Counted from the first letter of the stretch, positions 38,451-48,519 are shown. The stretch is DNA of 64,000 nt from Yersinia ruckeri ATCC 29473 (GCF_000754815.1 NZ_KN150747.1:2387908-2451907); one strand, 5' to 3'. Translations and numbers: made by a program. The notes: a model not told the origin generated them from the letters alone.

Positions 38451-39524
38451 ATGCCTCGCCCGATATCAGCAACGCTGCATTTGTCTGCCTTTACCCATAA
38501 TCTAAATCTAGTAAGAGGGTTAGCTCCTGATGCCAAGGTGTGGTCGGTGGTCAAAGCCAACGCTTATGGTCACGGTTTGGCTCGCATCTGGCGAAGTTTA
38601 GCCACCACTGACGGGTTTGCATTACTGGATTTAAATGAAGCGGTGTTGCTGCGTGAGCAGGGTTGGCAAGGGCCGATCCTATTATTAGAGGGATTCTTTC
38701 AACCACAGGATTTGGTGCTGCTGGATCATTATCGTCTGACGACGGTAGTCCATAGTGATTGGCAGTTGGAAGCCATACAACGTGCACGGCTAACGGCTCC
38801 TCTGAATGTGTATCTTAAAATCAATAGCGGTATGAATCGCTTAGGTTTCCCGGTAGGGCAGACCCATGCGGTTTGGCTCTGGGCGAAAAGTCTTGCCAAT
38901 ATTGGGCAGATCACATTGATGAGTCATTTTGCCAATGCAGATAATCCCACCGGAGTGACACAGCAATTTGATCACATTGTTCACGCTAGCGCTAAAATCG
39001 CCGCTCCGCGTAGTTTTGCCAACTCAGCCGCTACACTGTGGCATTCTCGCACCCATGCTGATTGGATTCGGCCGGGTATTATTTTATATGGTGCTTCGCC
39101 GAGCGGTAAGGTCGCTGATATTGCCGATAGCGGCCTGCAACCGACGATGAGTTTGCACAGCAAGATTCTGGCTATTCAGGATTTATCCAAAGGCCACAGC
39201 GTGGGTTACGGTAGTCGCTATCTGGCGAGCGATGCACAGCGCATTGGTATTGTTGCCTGCGGTTATGCCGATGGATATCCGCGCCATGCGCCAACAGGAA
39301 CGCCTATATGGGTTGACGGAGTGTTAACCCGAACATTGGGAACCATTTCGATGGACATGCTGATGCTGGATCTCACCTCTTGTCCACAGGCGATGATCGG
39401 CAGTCAAGTCGAACTCTGGGGGAAAAACTTACCTATTGATGAGGTTGCTGCGACAGCCGGAACGGTCGGCTATGAACTGATGTGTGCTTTGGCGAGCAGA
39501 GTGCCAGTGACGGTTGAATCCTAA
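38451..39524 (+). CDS. dadX: Catabolic alanine racemase DadX
   Basis: PLP-dependent racemase that feeds D-alanine to DadA. 357 residues. The Schiff-base lysine is K35 ([10 protein letters not shown]); the second catalytic base is the tyrosine in SVGYGSRY near residue 254. Position directly after dadA and similarity to DadX over Alr support the catabolic assignment. Confidence 0.95.
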   Translation: MPRPISATLHLSAFTHNLNLVRGLAPDAKVWSVVKANAYGHGLARIWRSLATTDGFALLDLNEAVLLREQGWQGPILLLEGFFQPQDLVLLDHYRLTTVVHSDWQLEAIQRARLTAPLNVYLKINSGMNRLGFPVGQTHAVWLWAKSLANIGQITLMSHFANADNPTGVTQQFDHIVHASAKIAAPRSFANSAATLWHSRTHADWIRPGIILYGASPSGKVADIADSGLQPTMSLHSKILAIQDLSKGHSVGYGSRYLASDAQRIGIVACGYADGYPRHAPTGTPIWVDGVLTRTLGTISMDMLMLDLTSCPQAMIGSQVELWGKNLPIDEVAATAGTVGYELMCALASRVPVTVES

Positions 39525-39545
39525 ACTGAGATGGAAAGTGTTAAT

Positions 39546-39565
39546 GCTGGCCGCAACCGGCCAGC
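39546..39565. terminator. Hairpin between convergent dadX and the MFS gene
   Basis: Perfect 8-bp stem GCTGGCCG/CGGCCAGC with loop CAAC; flanks are A-rich on one side and only weakly T-rich, so it may terminate both genes with limited efficiency. Confidence 0.55.
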
Positions 39566-39570
39566 GAAAA

Positions 39571-40764
39571 TCAGGCAATCTTATTGATCGTTACCGGCAT
39601 GCGTTTACTGGTTCGGCGAGCAATCCAAGCGAAGATACAGCCCGCTAACATCACCAATGCCAGAGAAAGCTTAGGTTCAATCGGTAATGCCATGGCAAGC
39701 AAACCCAATGCCGCACCGCCAGCCATTTGGACAAAACCCACTAAAGCTGAAGCCACGCCAGCCTCGTTAGCATAGGGTTCTAAGGCATAGCTGGTGGCAG
39801 GCCCCATCATAAAGGCCAGTCCGGCACAAGCGCTGGCCACGGGCAGCATATAAACCAGCCAGTGATTTTGTGCCTCGGCAGATAACTGTATCAAGCCAAA
39901 TAATAGCCCCAGACAGCCCAATGCCATCAGTAAACTGCCGGTCATCAGGCAAAATGGGCGACCGATCTTTTGAATAATTCGATTGGCAATAAAGCTAACC
40001 AACATAATCCAGAAGCCATTGGCACCAAAAGCCAGTGAGAATTGTAGTGGACTGAGGCCCGCATCGCCCATCAACACATTGGGTGCCAGAGAAACATAGG
40101 TTAAAGCCATCCCCATAGCACCGGCATTGACCAGAGCAAAAATCAGAAAACGGTCGTCGCGCAGAATGCGCAGATAGTTTTTGAACGGTAGGCTTTTAAC
40201 CGGCTGTGTCTCTGCCGGCCGCGTCTCTGGTAGGAACAGCACGACCAAAACCAAGACTGCCACTGCATACAGCACCAGGAACCAAAACGGCGCTCGCCAG
40301 CCAAAGGCTTCCGCTAGCAGACCGCCGAGTAAAGGAGCCAATGCCGGAACGATATTCAAGGTGCCATTCAAGAATCCAAAGGCGCGCGCGGCCTCATTGC
40401 CGCTCAATCGGTCACGTACCCCGCTAAATGCCACCACTGCCGTGCAACAAACAGCGGTGCCTTGCAGCAAGCGTGAAGCGACGAAAATGCTTGGCGTTGT
40501 CGCCAACGCCGCCATTGCGGCACCGATCATATAAAGTACGATACCGATAATGGCAATCGGTTTACGGCCATATTTATCCACCAATGGTCCAGCAATCAAT
40601 TGCCCCAAACCCAACACCAGAATGAAGAGGGCGATGGTGGATTGGATCAGCGACTCACTGCTATTCAAGCCTTCGGCGATAGCAGGAATGGTTGGCAGAT
40701 ATAAATCGATCCCAAGTGGGCCAAGCAGAATCAGACTAAGCAGTAAAAACAGAAATTTTTGCAT
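39571..40764 (-). CDS. Bcr/CflA family multidrug efflux MFS transporter
   Basis: 397-residue 12-helix major facilitator of the drug:H+ antiporter-1 type. Motif A is seen as GPLVDKYGRKP between helices 2 and 3, and the motif C-like GFLNGTLNIVPALAPLLGG follows. The start at 40764 (MQKFLFLLL) gives a normal first helix; an upstream in-frame ATG at 40833 adds 23 residues without family support. The substrate cannot be told from sequence. In E. coli no such gene follows dadX, so this begins an accessory block. Confidence 0.85.
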   Translation of the reverse strand: MQKFLFLLLSLILLGPLGIDLYLPTIPAIAEGLNSSESLIQSTIALFILVLGLGQLIAGPLVDKYGRKPIAIIGIVLYMIGAAMAALATTPSIFVASRLLQGTAVCCTAVVAFSGVRDRLSGNEAARAFGFLNGTLNIVPALAPLLGGLLAEAFGWRAPFWFLVLYAVAVLVLVVLFLPETRPAETQPVKSLPFKNYLRILRDDRFLIFALVNAGAMGMALTYVSLAPNVLMGDAGLSPLQFSLAFGANGFWIMLVSFIANRIIQKIGRPFCLMTGSLLMALGCLGLLFGLIQLSAEAQNHWLVYMLPVASACAGLAFMMGPATSYALEPYANEAGVASALVGFVQMAGGAALGLLAMALPIEPKLSLALVMLAGCIFAWIARRTSKRMPVTINKIA

Positions 40765-41121
40765 AACAGAAACACAACATCCAGGTGGCAGAGGCGCTAA
40801 GAATATGGATTCAATAGAATAATGAAAAGTCAATTAATGTGACCACGTCACGTTTCTTCGACTTTGGTGCAATAGATTGCTACAACCTAGATTGCTATGG
40901 CCTAGATTACTACAACCGATGAATATAACCCTACATTAGTTAACAAATAATTATTATAGAATCTATTTTCACACCCATGCGGGTGCCATAGGGGATGGAT
41001 TAGCGCGATACCCACCGATAAGCATGGATACCGCGCAGGCAAAAGACATGATGCAGTGTTTCAGTGAAAACACGGTCATTTTGCCTCTGTTACGGTGATT
41101 GTTGTGTTTGTATTGATTAAA
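40765..41121. other. Spacer upstream of the MFS gene
   Basis: 357 bp containing three tandem 15-bp repeats (listed separately), a CACCC-ATG-CGGGTG hairpin near 40971-40986 and otherwise AT-rich sequence. A 109-codon frame on + at 41095 overlaps the lipoprotein gene antisense and is not accepted. Confidence 0.4.
40873..40917. repeat. Three tandem 15-bp repeats
   Basis: TAGATTGCTACAACC, TAGATTGCTATGGCC and TAGATTACTACAACC follow each other without spacers, 109 to 153 bp upstream of the MFS start. Spacing of 15 bp is not an exact number of helical turns. They look like iterated binding sites or a slipped-strand expansion. Confidence 0.75.
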
Positions 41122-41517
41122 TCAATACTGATGTTTCACACCAAACGAACACCCCGGAACGAAATCGGGTTGCTGTGGTATGTCGATCCATTGGCCGTTT
41201 ACCTTCATTTTTTTCAAAGGCCTAGGCATAGGGTTAGTCGTAGGGCGGCAATCGGTGTGGGGAACAAAACTCGGCTCCTCATTAGATTCCATAGCGATAT
41301 GGCTGATGCGGTAACATCTTTCCTGATCGATACCCGCACCTCGACGTGTTACTTCATTAGTCAAGCGCAATACCGTTTTGCTGTGGTCATTATAGCTGCC
41401 CAGAGCAGTACAAAGATCATCTGAACTGAATGCGGTGATTTGTTGGTCAGTCAACGACGGAAGGGGAAGTGTACAGCCGGAAATAAGTAAAAAACTCAGT
41501 GATAATATAACTCTCAT
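41122..41517 (-). CDS. Hypothetical lipoprotein
   Basis: 131 residues starting MRVILSLSFLLISGCTLPLP: a short signal with lipobox LISGC, modified Cys15. The mature part has four further cysteines (DLC, ERCYR, TDCRP, PGCSFG) and a Pro/Met/Lys-rich stretch (TTNPMPRPLKKMKVNGQW). The residue after Cys is Thr, suggesting outer-membrane sorting. I do not recognise the family. It stands alone between the MFS gene and the c-di-GMP gene. Confidence 0.75.
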   Translation of the reverse strand: MRVILSLSFLLISGCTLPLPSLTDQQITAFSSDDLCTALGSYNDHSKTVLRLTNEVTRRGAGIDQERCYRISHIAMESNEEPSFVPHTDCRPTTNPMPRPLKKMKVNGQWIDIPQQPDFVPGCSFGVKHQY

Positions 41518-41748
41518 GAAAAATCCTGTTTCATAAGTGACTACAATAGGTAGTGGTAAATAATTTCAATGCTAATTAATTATCCATTTTCAATTAATCG
41601 CATTGAAAGGCGAGCCTCCAGTGTAAATGATAATGACCAGAATTATTATATCTATTAAATCATTATATAAATAAATGGTAAACGAGCCGAGAATATCGAT
41701 AATCGCCAGATCTCGGCGATGTTTTTATTGGCTTGATGGTTCGGCATT

Positions 41749-44337
41749 TCAGTGCCCGAGATGAGATTTAACCCACAGTTCAAAGTCAACGGCTTGCAGC
41801 GGTTCGGAAAATAAATAGCCCTGACCAACCTGATATCCCTGAAGGCGTAATAATTGCCGTTGGGCTTCGGTTTCCACCCCTTCAACCACCACGGCTAATT
41901 GCAAACTTTCTCCGATACGAATCACCGCTTCACTTAGCGCCCGGCTGGTTTCATCATGTTCAAGGTCGTTGACGAAGCTCTTATCCAGCTTGATTTCATC
42001 CAGTTCCAGTCGTCGCAGGTAACTCAGGCTGGAATAGCCAGTACCAAAATCATCCATAGATAGTCGTACGCCCAGTTGATGGATTTTGCCGATTATCGCA
42101 AAGATAATCGGGTTATTATCAATCAGAATATCTTCAGTAATTTCCAGCGTTAAGTGTTTTGGCGGCAAATTATTGCGCTGCAAAATATGCGCAATAATCT
42201 CAGGCAGACCCAGATTATGGAAGTTGGTTGGCGATAAATTGACGGAAATAGAGGGAACATTGATTCCGCGTAAACGCCAGTCTGCGAGTTGACGACAAGC
42301 TTCGTTAATCGTCCATAGCGCCAGTTCATTGATCAGCCCGCACTCCTGAGCCAGAGGAATAAAACGCTGTGGTGGTATTTCCCCTAATGTCGGGTGGTAC
42401 CAACGACTGAGGGCTTCAACACCATAAAGCTGGCCATCGTCAAGTTGCACTTGCGGTTGATAAAAAAGCTGTAGCGTATTGAGATGAACCGCTTGGCGCA
42501 GTGCATCTTCCAACGTTTGTCGCTGCATGTTGATTTCATTCATTTCAGCGCTGAAAAATTGGAACTGACCACGACCCCTTTTTTTTGCTTTGCCTTTAGC
42601 CATATCGGCGTGGTGAAGCAGGCTATTAATTTCCAATGCATTCTCTGGGTAAAGGCTGATACCAATACCGGCGGAAGGCACAATAGTCATGCCGGAAATC
42701 TGGCACGGTTGGGATAGGCGGCTTAGCAGTCTTTCCACCCGGACAGTGGCCTGCTGTATATTACAAGGTGCTAGAATCAGGACGAATTCGTCGCCAGCCA
42801 AACGGCCGACAATGTCATTTTTGCCCATATCATCACGTAATCGCTGCGCGATGATGCACAGTAATTCGTCACCGGCGGCCTGACCCATAGAATCGTTAAC
42901 CTGCTTGAAATGGTCAATATTGATCACTAGAACCAATAGCGAATAACCGCACTGCTGCGCATCGCCAATCACCTGATTCGCGTGGGTCAGGAACTGAGCC
43001 CGATTAGGTAGGCCAGTCAGGGCGTCATACAGGGCAAGCTGTTGGATTTTCATCCGCGAGCATTCCCGTTCCAGTGCCAACGCACACAGGTTAGTGGCCA
43101 GTTTTGCCAGTTTATGATGAAAATGATTAGGGCCGCGTTTTTCGCGAAAGTAGAAGGTAACAATTCCCAGCAGCTCACCTTTACTGGATAAAATCGGGTT
43201 GAACCAGCAGGCTTGTAGGCCGAGAGGAATAACCATGTGGCTAAAGTGTCGCCAAAGCGGATCGTTGGCAATATCCTCGACTAGTACCGGTTCTTTGCGG
43301 TGAGCCGCGGTGCCACAAGATCCATTCTCTGGGCTGATCGGCAAGTCGCAGAGTTTGGCGATCGTGTGTTCAGGTAAACTTGGGGCAGATAAATGTTCCA
43401 GTTTACCTTCAGTATTGACCTGTAAGATGCTGACCACGACTTCTGGTGCGATGCGCTCGATCTCCAGACAAAACATATCCATTATTTCACTCAGTCGCCG
43501 CTCAAGCACCAGGGATTCAAGTACCCGGAATTGCAGCACTTCATAAATTTTGGTGAGCGTGATATCTGTCAACACGCCGATGGTAAAGCTGGAGTGACCC
43601 TGTTCGTCATACAACGAATTGATGGTTACCGAACACCAATGCGGTTGGTGATTTTGGCCATAAAACAGTTCTTCAGGTTGAAGAGCTTGATGAATATAGG
43701 TGGTTTCGGCCGAGAGCGAGGGGGCGGTATCGCCGTTTTGTAGCAATGCTGCAATAGGTTGCCCCAATGCCTGCTGCGTGGTGTAGCCAAAAAGTTTAGT
43801 AAAACCCTGATTTATATAGAGCGTCTTTTGGCCGCTGGCGCTGTCACCAGCAATGAACATGGCGCTATCACTGCGGTCAGTCAGTTCGGTCAGTAATTGC
43901 ACCCATTCATGGGTCGAAGACTCCAAGGCAACTTGTTGGGTAATATTTTTGGCTATTTTGACCATGTGGGTTGTTTTGCCGTCCGGACCGGGAACTGGTT
44001 GATAAATGGCTGCCAGCCATACCGGAGAACCGTCTTTATGCCGTCGTTCAAAACGACCTTCTAACGATTTTCCTGCTTGTAAGCAACTGAGTAACTCGTG
44101 ATATTCTTTGCTGCCAACATAATCTTGTTTGCAAAATAGACTATGAGGCTGGCCGATCACCTCACCACGTTGATAGCCAAAGTAATCAAGATAGTTTTGA
44201 TTAACGTTTACCACGACGCCGGTAAGATCGAACTCAATAATAGCCAGAGAGAGATTTAATGCCTGTAACAGCGCTTCATTTTCACTGTAGGAGGACCGCG
44301 CGTTATCCGCAGGTAGCGGGGCATTTAAATGGCTCAT
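41749..44337 (-). CDS. PAS-PAS-GAF-GGDEF-EAL cyclic-di-GMP phosphodiesterase
   Basis: 862-residue cytoplasmic signalling protein. Domains in order: PAS (about 20-135, of the FDLTGVVVNVN...GYQRGEVIG type seen in receptors), PAS (150-265), GAF (285-425), GGDEF (435-600) and EAL (610-855). The GGDEF signature is AGDEF at 514-518, so cyclase activity may be weak or lost. The EAL domain keeps E641 of EAL plus NLSPTNF, EITEDI, DDFGTGYSSL, KLDKSF and EGVET, so phosphodiesterase activity is expected. The architecture resembles E. coli DosP but with a GAF domain and no evident haem histidine. No helical membrane segments. Confidence 0.88.
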   Translation of the reverse strand: MSHLNAPLPADNARSSYSENEALLQALNLSLAIIEFDLTGVVVNVNQNYLDYFGYQRGEVIGQPHSLFCKQDYVGSKEYHELLSCLQAGKSLEGRFERRHKDGSPVWLAAIYQPVPGPDGKTTHMVKIAKNITQQVALESSTHEWVQLLTELTDRSDSAMFIAGDSASGQKTLYINQGFTKLFGYTTQQALGQPIAALLQNGDTAPSLSAETTYIHQALQPEELFYGQNHQPHWCSVTINSLYDEQGHSSFTIGVLTDITLTKIYEVLQFRVLESLVLERRLSEIMDMFCLEIERIAPEVVVSILQVNTEGKLEHLSAPSLPEHTIAKLCDLPISPENGSCGTAAHRKEPVLVEDIANDPLWRHFSHMVIPLGLQACWFNPILSSKGELLGIVTFYFREKRGPNHFHHKLAKLATNLCALALERECSRMKIQQLALYDALTGLPNRAQFLTHANQVIGDAQQCGYSLLVLVINIDHFKQVNDSMGQAAGDELLCIIAQRLRDDMGKNDIVGRLAGDEFVLILAPCNIQQATVRVERLLSRLSQPCQISGMTIVPSAGIGISLYPENALEINSLLHHADMAKGKAKKRGRGQFQFFSAEMNEINMQRQTLEDALRQAVHLNTLQLFYQPQVQLDDGQLYGVEALSRWYHPTLGEIPPQRFIPLAQECGLINELALWTINEACRQLADWRLRGINVPSISVNLSPTNFHNLGLPEIIAHILQRNNLPPKHLTLEITEDILIDNNPIIFAIIGKIHQLGVRLSMDDFGTGYSSLSYLRRLELDEIKLDKSFVNDLEHDETSRALSEAVIRIGESLQLAVVVEGVETEAQRQLLRLQGYQVGQGYLFSEPLQAVDFELWVKSHLGH

Positions 44338-44855
44338 GATGAATCCTGTAGTAAGAACGGTGCCAAGGCCGTAGATTTATCAAATAAAATCATCGGATTA
44401 CAGAGTCAAACATCATTATTTAGATATAAATAAAATAGGAAAAATGACAAAGTCATTAAATTGAGAGAAGGTGTTCAAGAAAAAAATAGGCTGTACACAA
44501 AATAGATTTAACTCTCTTAGCGACAGATTAACTAACCATAATCAATGACATTTATCCGATGACTGTAAAGACTAATAATAGTGCATTATTTATGGGTTAA
44601 TTAATTTTTTTAATTTTCATCAGTGATTAATGTGGATGAAAAGCGCAATAAATTTTTGTAGTGGTCAGGGGCTATACAGGACGCGAGTTTAGCGAATACT
44701 ATTTTTGATTAACAATCAGTTAATGGTTTTTTCCTGTGTAGAATCATCGGTAGGGAGTAATTATCGCCGAAGAGATGAATCTCCGACGACGGTTACAGGC
44801 AGGGTGATACTGACCTTTTTGTGAATGCTCAATTTTGTGAATAATCAATATCGGT
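44338..44855. other. 518-bp spacer between the phosphodiesterase gene and budR
   Basis: AT-rich upstream region of the phosphodiesterase gene. An inverted repeat around 44765-44790 (CCGAAGAGAT/ATCTCCGACG) might end budR but has no U-tract. No ORF with a ribosome site, no repeat family member and no RNA recognised. Confidence 0.4.
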
Positions 44856-45740
44856 TCAGTTGCGATGGCGCAAAAGGTTCACCATATTGAGCACCGCCGT
44901 TGAACGTTCATGGCGACGCCAAGCCAGTGTGATCTGGGTTTTTAGCTGGTCATCATCAATCTCGTGATAGGTAATATTGGTGGATAGCACGCTTTTCAGC
45001 GATCGCGGAATGATGGTGATACCAAAACCGGCAGAAACCATACCAATGGCTGAAACCAATTGTGGTGATTGCTGACCGAGTTCGGGTTCGAATCCAGCAC
45101 GATAACAGGCGTTAATCATGGCATCAAACAGACCGGGACCGACTTCCCGCGGGAAAGTGATCAACTTCTCATGCTGTAGTGCTTTCAGACTGATTTTTTC
45201 GCAATGATGTAAAGGGTGGTATGCCGGCAGCACCAGCAACATGTCCTCTTCCACCAGAACTTCATAGGTAAATTCGGTACTGGCATGGCAGGGCTGGCGG
45301 ATAAAAGCGATATCGATACGCTCACGGTGCAGATCATCCATTAAGGCCGGCATGGTTTCTTCGCTCGGTGACAGCATTACCTTCGGGTATTTTTCCCGGT
45401 AACTGTGTAGCAGGCTTAACACCGCTGGCTGAAATGCGGTCGAGCTGGCAAATCCCACCCGTAAATGACCGGTTTCTCCCCTGGCGATACTTTTCGCCCG
45501 TTCAATGGCTTCATCGGTAATCGCCAAAATATGGCAGGCATCCGCATAGAAGGCTTCACCAGCCTCAGTCAATTCAACCCCACGACTTAAACGGTGCAGA
45601 AGCGGCGTTCCTATCTCTCGTTCCAGTTTTTGAATTTGTTGACTCAATGGTGGCTGGGATATTCCCAACTGTTCAGCCGCTCGGGTGAAATGTCGGGTTG
45701 AGGCCACGGCAACAAAATAACGTAGATAACGCAGTTCCAT
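44856..45740 (-). CDS. budR: LysR-type activator of acetoin genes, BudR
   Basis: 294-residue LysR-type regulator with the N-terminal helix-turn-helix (FTRAAEQLGISQPPLSQQIQ) and a C-terminal effector domain. It is divergent from budA-budB with a 111-bp spacer, the arrangement of BudR/AlsR activators that respond to acetate in Klebsiella, Serratia and related genera. Annotation as BudR relies on that context together with the general family resemblance. Confidence 0.88.
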   Translation of the reverse strand: MELRYLRYFVAVASTRHFTRAAEQLGISQPPLSQQIQKLEREIGTPLLHRLSRGVELTEAGEAFYADACHILAITDEAIERAKSIARGETGHLRVGFASSTAFQPAVLSLLHSYREKYPKVMLSPSEETMPALMDDLHRERIDIAFIRQPCHASTEFTYEVLVEEDMLLVLPAYHPLHHCEKISLKALQHEKLITFPREVGPGLFDAMINACYRAGFEPELGQQSPQLVSAIGMVSAGFGITIIPRSLKSVLSTNITYHEIDDDQLKTQITLAWRRHERSTAVLNMVNLLRHRN

Positions 45741-45743
45741 ATA

Positions 45744-45759
45744 ATTTTGATATCAAAAT
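45744..45759. promoter_or_regulatory. Perfect 16-bp palindrome beside the budR start
   Basis: ATTTTGATATCAAAAT lies 3 bases upstream of the budR ATG, where an autoregulatory LysR-type operator would overlap the ribosome site. Confidence 0.45.
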
Positions 45760-45812
45760 AGTGGGGTTCCTATATTGGTACTTATGCTCCGCAGCCGTCA
45801 ACCTTATAACAA

Positions 45813-45833
45813 AACATAAGTATAATTTATGTT
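45813..45833. promoter_or_regulatory. LysR-type palindrome and -10 box of budA
   Basis: AACATAA-N7-TTATGTT, containing a T-N11-A motif (TAAGTATAATTTA) and an internal TATAAT at 45821-45826. It is 19 bases before the budA ATG. The -35 region is weak, as expected for an activated promoter. Confidence 0.5.
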
Positions 45834-45851
45834 ATAGATGAGGTGGAAAGT

Positions 45852-46640
45852 ATGATGATTGATCGGATGACTCCATATTGCTCTTGTGCGAAGGAGGTGG
45901 CGCAGGAATTCTTAGCGCATCAAAAACGCTATCCTGAGTGCGTTATTTACCAAACCTCATTAATGAGCGCGCTAATTAGTGGTGTTTATGAAGGGGATGT
46001 CACCATAAAGGAATTACTACAGCATGGTGACTTTGGATTAGGAACATTCAACCATCTGGATGGCGAGTTAGTCGCTTTCGATAGCAAAATTTATCAATTA
46101 CGTGCCGATGGCAGCGCCCGTAATGCCATGCCGGAACAGAAGACACCTTTTGCCGTCATGACATTCTTTCAGCCAACAGAAGAACGTTGTTTTGAACATA
46201 AAATGAGTCGTCAACAGATTCATAACGTGATTGATGATGTTGCCGAAACGGACAATTTATTCTGCGCATTGCGCATTGACGGCAAATTCAGCCATGTCGA
46301 AACGCGAACAGTTCCACGTCAGCAGCGTCCTTACAAACCGATGTTGGATGCCATTGCTGAACAACCTACCTTTGATTTTGCCCACCGGAATGGCGTCGTT
46401 ATCGGATTTCGCAGCCCCGCTTACACGCAGGGCATCAATGTGGCCGGTTATCACGAACATTTTATTACCGACGATCGTAGCGGTGGTGGGCATGTACTGG
46501 ATTATCAACTGGAAAATGGCGTTCTGACTTTCGGTACTTTAACCAAACTGGTCATTGATTTGCCTCAGGGGCGAGATTTTCTTAAGGCCGACTTAATGCC
46601 TGGCAATCTCGATAAGGCCATTCGTTCGGTTGAAAGTTAA
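45852..46640 (+). CDS. budA: Alpha-acetolactate decarboxylase
   Basis: Converts alpha-acetolactate to acetoin in the butanediol fermentation pathway. 262 residues from the ATG with GAGGTGG 8 bases upstream; a GTG at 45843 is also in frame. The zinc ligands are in GYHEHFITDDR and GGGHVLDYQ, and the substrate-binding YQTSLMSALISGVYEG and HGDFGLGTFN blocks are intact. First gene of budAB. Confidence 0.94.
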   Translation: MMIDRMTPYCSCAKEVAQEFLAHQKRYPECVIYQTSLMSALISGVYEGDVTIKELLQHGDFGLGTFNHLDGELVAFDSKIYQLRADGSARNAMPEQKTPFAVMTFFQPTEERCFEHKMSRQQIHNVIDDVAETDNLFCALRIDGKFSHVETRTVPRQQRPYKPMLDAIAEQPTFDFAHRNGVVIGFRSPAYTQGINVAGYHEHFITDDRSGGGHVLDYQLENGVLTFGTLTKLVIDLPQGRDFLKADLMPGNLDKAIRSVES

Positions 46641-46685
46641 TAGCACGGCTCGAGTGGCTGATTTAGCGGCAAAACAGGACAAGGT

Positions 46686-48368
46686 ATGATGATGAATGAT
46701 AAAGCTATGCAGGAATGGAAGTGCGGTGCCGATCTGGTTGTCAATCATCTGGAACAGCAGGGCGTGAAACAGGTTTTTGGTATTCCGGGTGCCAAAATTG
46801 ATCGGGTATTCGATGCATTGGAAGATTCTCCGGTCAAGACCATCGTGGTACGCCATGAAGCCAACGCCGCCTTTATGGCTGGAGCCATAGGACGTTTGAC
46901 CGGGAAGGCTGGGGTGGTTTTAGTCACTTCTGGACCCGGTTGCGCCAATCTGGTAACCGGATTGGCAACCGCGACTTCGGAAGGTGACCCGGTGGTAGCG
47001 TTGGGGGGCGCAGTAAAACGAGCCGACAGCCTGAAGATAACTCATCAAAGTATGGACACTGTCAGTATTTTCCGACCGGTCACCAAATTCAGTGTTGAAG
47101 TTACCGCCTCAAGCGCATTATCTGAAGTGTTGGGAAATGCTTTTAGAACCGCAGAATTTGGCCGCCCTGGAGCGGCGTTTGTCAGCCTGCCGCAGGATAT
47201 CGTTAACGAGCCGGTTACCAGTCGGATTCTGACTCCCAAGTCCTGCCCAACAAATGGCAGTGCGCCGCAGGACAACATTATTGCTGTAGCGGAAATAATT
47301 AATAAGGCCAAAAATCCGATTTTGCTATTGGGATTAATGGCCAGTCAACCGGCCAACGCTGATGCGGTACGGCGCTTATTGCGGCACAGTAACCTGCCGG
47401 TGACCAGTACCTATCAAGCTGCCGGTGTGATTGATCAGGCGCACTTTGATCGTTTTGCTGGTCGTGTCGGGTTATTTAATAATCAGGCGGGTGATAAATT
47501 ACTGCAACAAGCCGATGTCATTATTACCGTGGGTTATAGTCCAGTAGAGTATGATCCGGCATTATGGAATAGCGGCACCGCCATCCTTATCCATATTGAT
47601 GTGTTACCCGCAGAAATTGATGCAGCCTATCAACCAGAAAAAGAGTTGGTAGGAAACATCGCCAGCACATTGGATGCTTTGACTCCGCGCATACGGGGCG
47701 AGCTGATTCTGACGTCGCAAACCGAGGCTGTTCTAGAGGAGCGCAGTCGTCAACGGCGGGATTTGGCCGATCGGGCAGAACGTATGAGTGGTTTTGCTAT
47801 TCATCCATTACGTCTGGTGCGCGCCATGCAGGATATTGTCAACAGCGACGTGACGCTGTGTGTCGATATGGGCAGTTTCCACATCTGGATCGCCCGCTAT
47901 TTGTATAGTTTCCGTACCCGGCAGATTCTTATGTCCAACGGTCAACAAACGATGGGCGTGGCGTTACCTTGGGCTATTGCCGCGGCGTTGGTTAATCCGC
48001 ACCAGAAAGTGGTATCGGTTTCTGGTGATGGCGGATTTATGCAATCCAGCATGGAGTTGGAAACGGCAGTACGCCTAAATAGTAATTTGCTGCACATCAT
48101 CTGGGTAGATAATGGTTATAACATGGTGGGAATGCAGCAGCAGAAAAAATACCACCGGTCTTCGGGAGTCAGTTTTGGCGCGATTGATTTCAAACTGTAT
48201 GCCGATGCCTTTGGCGCGAAAGGTTTCGCGGTAGAGTCTGCGGATGAATTGATCACCAAATTACATCAGGCGATGGATGTGCAAGGGCCAGCAGTGATCG
48301 CCATTCCGGTGGATTATTCGGATAATTATCGATTGATGGAAGAAATGAATATTAGTCAACTGCTCTAA
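46686..48368 (+). CDS. budB: Catabolic acetolactate synthase
   Basis: FAD-independent thiamine pyrophosphate enzyme that condenses two pyruvates to alpha-acetolactate. 560 residues, close to Klebsiella BudB. The catalytic glutamate is in [11 protein letters not shown]; the TPP-Mg motif runs from [10 protein letters not shown] to WVDN. The GARGGRG-type FAD signature of anabolic enzymes is absent. The start offers three ATGs in a row. No budC (acetoin reductase) follows; the next gene is convergent yeaH. Confidence 0.94.
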   Translation: MMMNDKAMQEWKCGADLVVNHLEQQGVKQVFGIPGAKIDRVFDALEDSPVKTIVVRHEANAAFMAGAIGRLTGKAGVVLVTSGPGCANLVTGLATATSEGDPVVALGGAVKRADSLKITHQSMDTVSIFRPVTKFSVEVTASSALSEVLGNAFRTAEFGRPGAAFVSLPQDIVNEPVTSRILTPKSCPTNGSAPQDNIIAVAEIINKAKNPILLLGLMASQPANADAVRRLLRHSNLPVTSTYQAAGVIDQAHFDRFAGRVGLFNNQAGDKLLQQADVIITVGYSPVEYDPALWNSGTAILIHIDVLPAEIDAAYQPEKELVGNIASTLDALTPRIRGELILTSQTEAVLEERSRQRRDLADRAERMSGFAIHPLRLVRAMQDIVNSDVTLCVDMGSFHIWIARYLYSFRTRQILMSNGQQTMGVALPWAIAAALVNPHQKVVSVSGDGGFMQSSMELETAVRLNSNLLHIIWVDNGYNMVGMQQQKKYHRSSGVSFGAIDFKLYADAFGAKGFAVESADELITKLHQAMDVQGPAVIAIPVDYSDNYRLMEEMNISQLL

Positions 48369-48476
48369 TCGTTGTAATAGTATTTTACGTGACTAAGGCT
48401 ATCGAATGACGTTCAGTTGCTGAAATGGCGGGGCATCGGCCAAGTATTTAATCTGATGCGCTGACAAGAACCCACT

Positions 48477-48507
48477 AAAAACCGACTAACATCAGTCGGT
48501 TTTTTAT
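48477..48507. terminator. Bidirectional terminator between budB and yeaH
   Basis: AAAAACCGACT pairs with AGTCGGTTTTT around AACATC; T run on + and A run for the minus strand. Confidence 0.88.
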
Positions 48508-48519
48508 TAGGCAGGAGAA

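Noticed and set aside
40873-40917. Tandem 15-bp repeats considered as a CRISPR fragment
   Set aside because: Units abut without spacers and are too short for CRISPR repeats; no cas gene in the window.
41095-41424. 109-codon ORF on + opposite the hypothetical lipoprotein
   Set aside because: The minus-strand frame has a lipobox and signal peptide while this one has no coding features.
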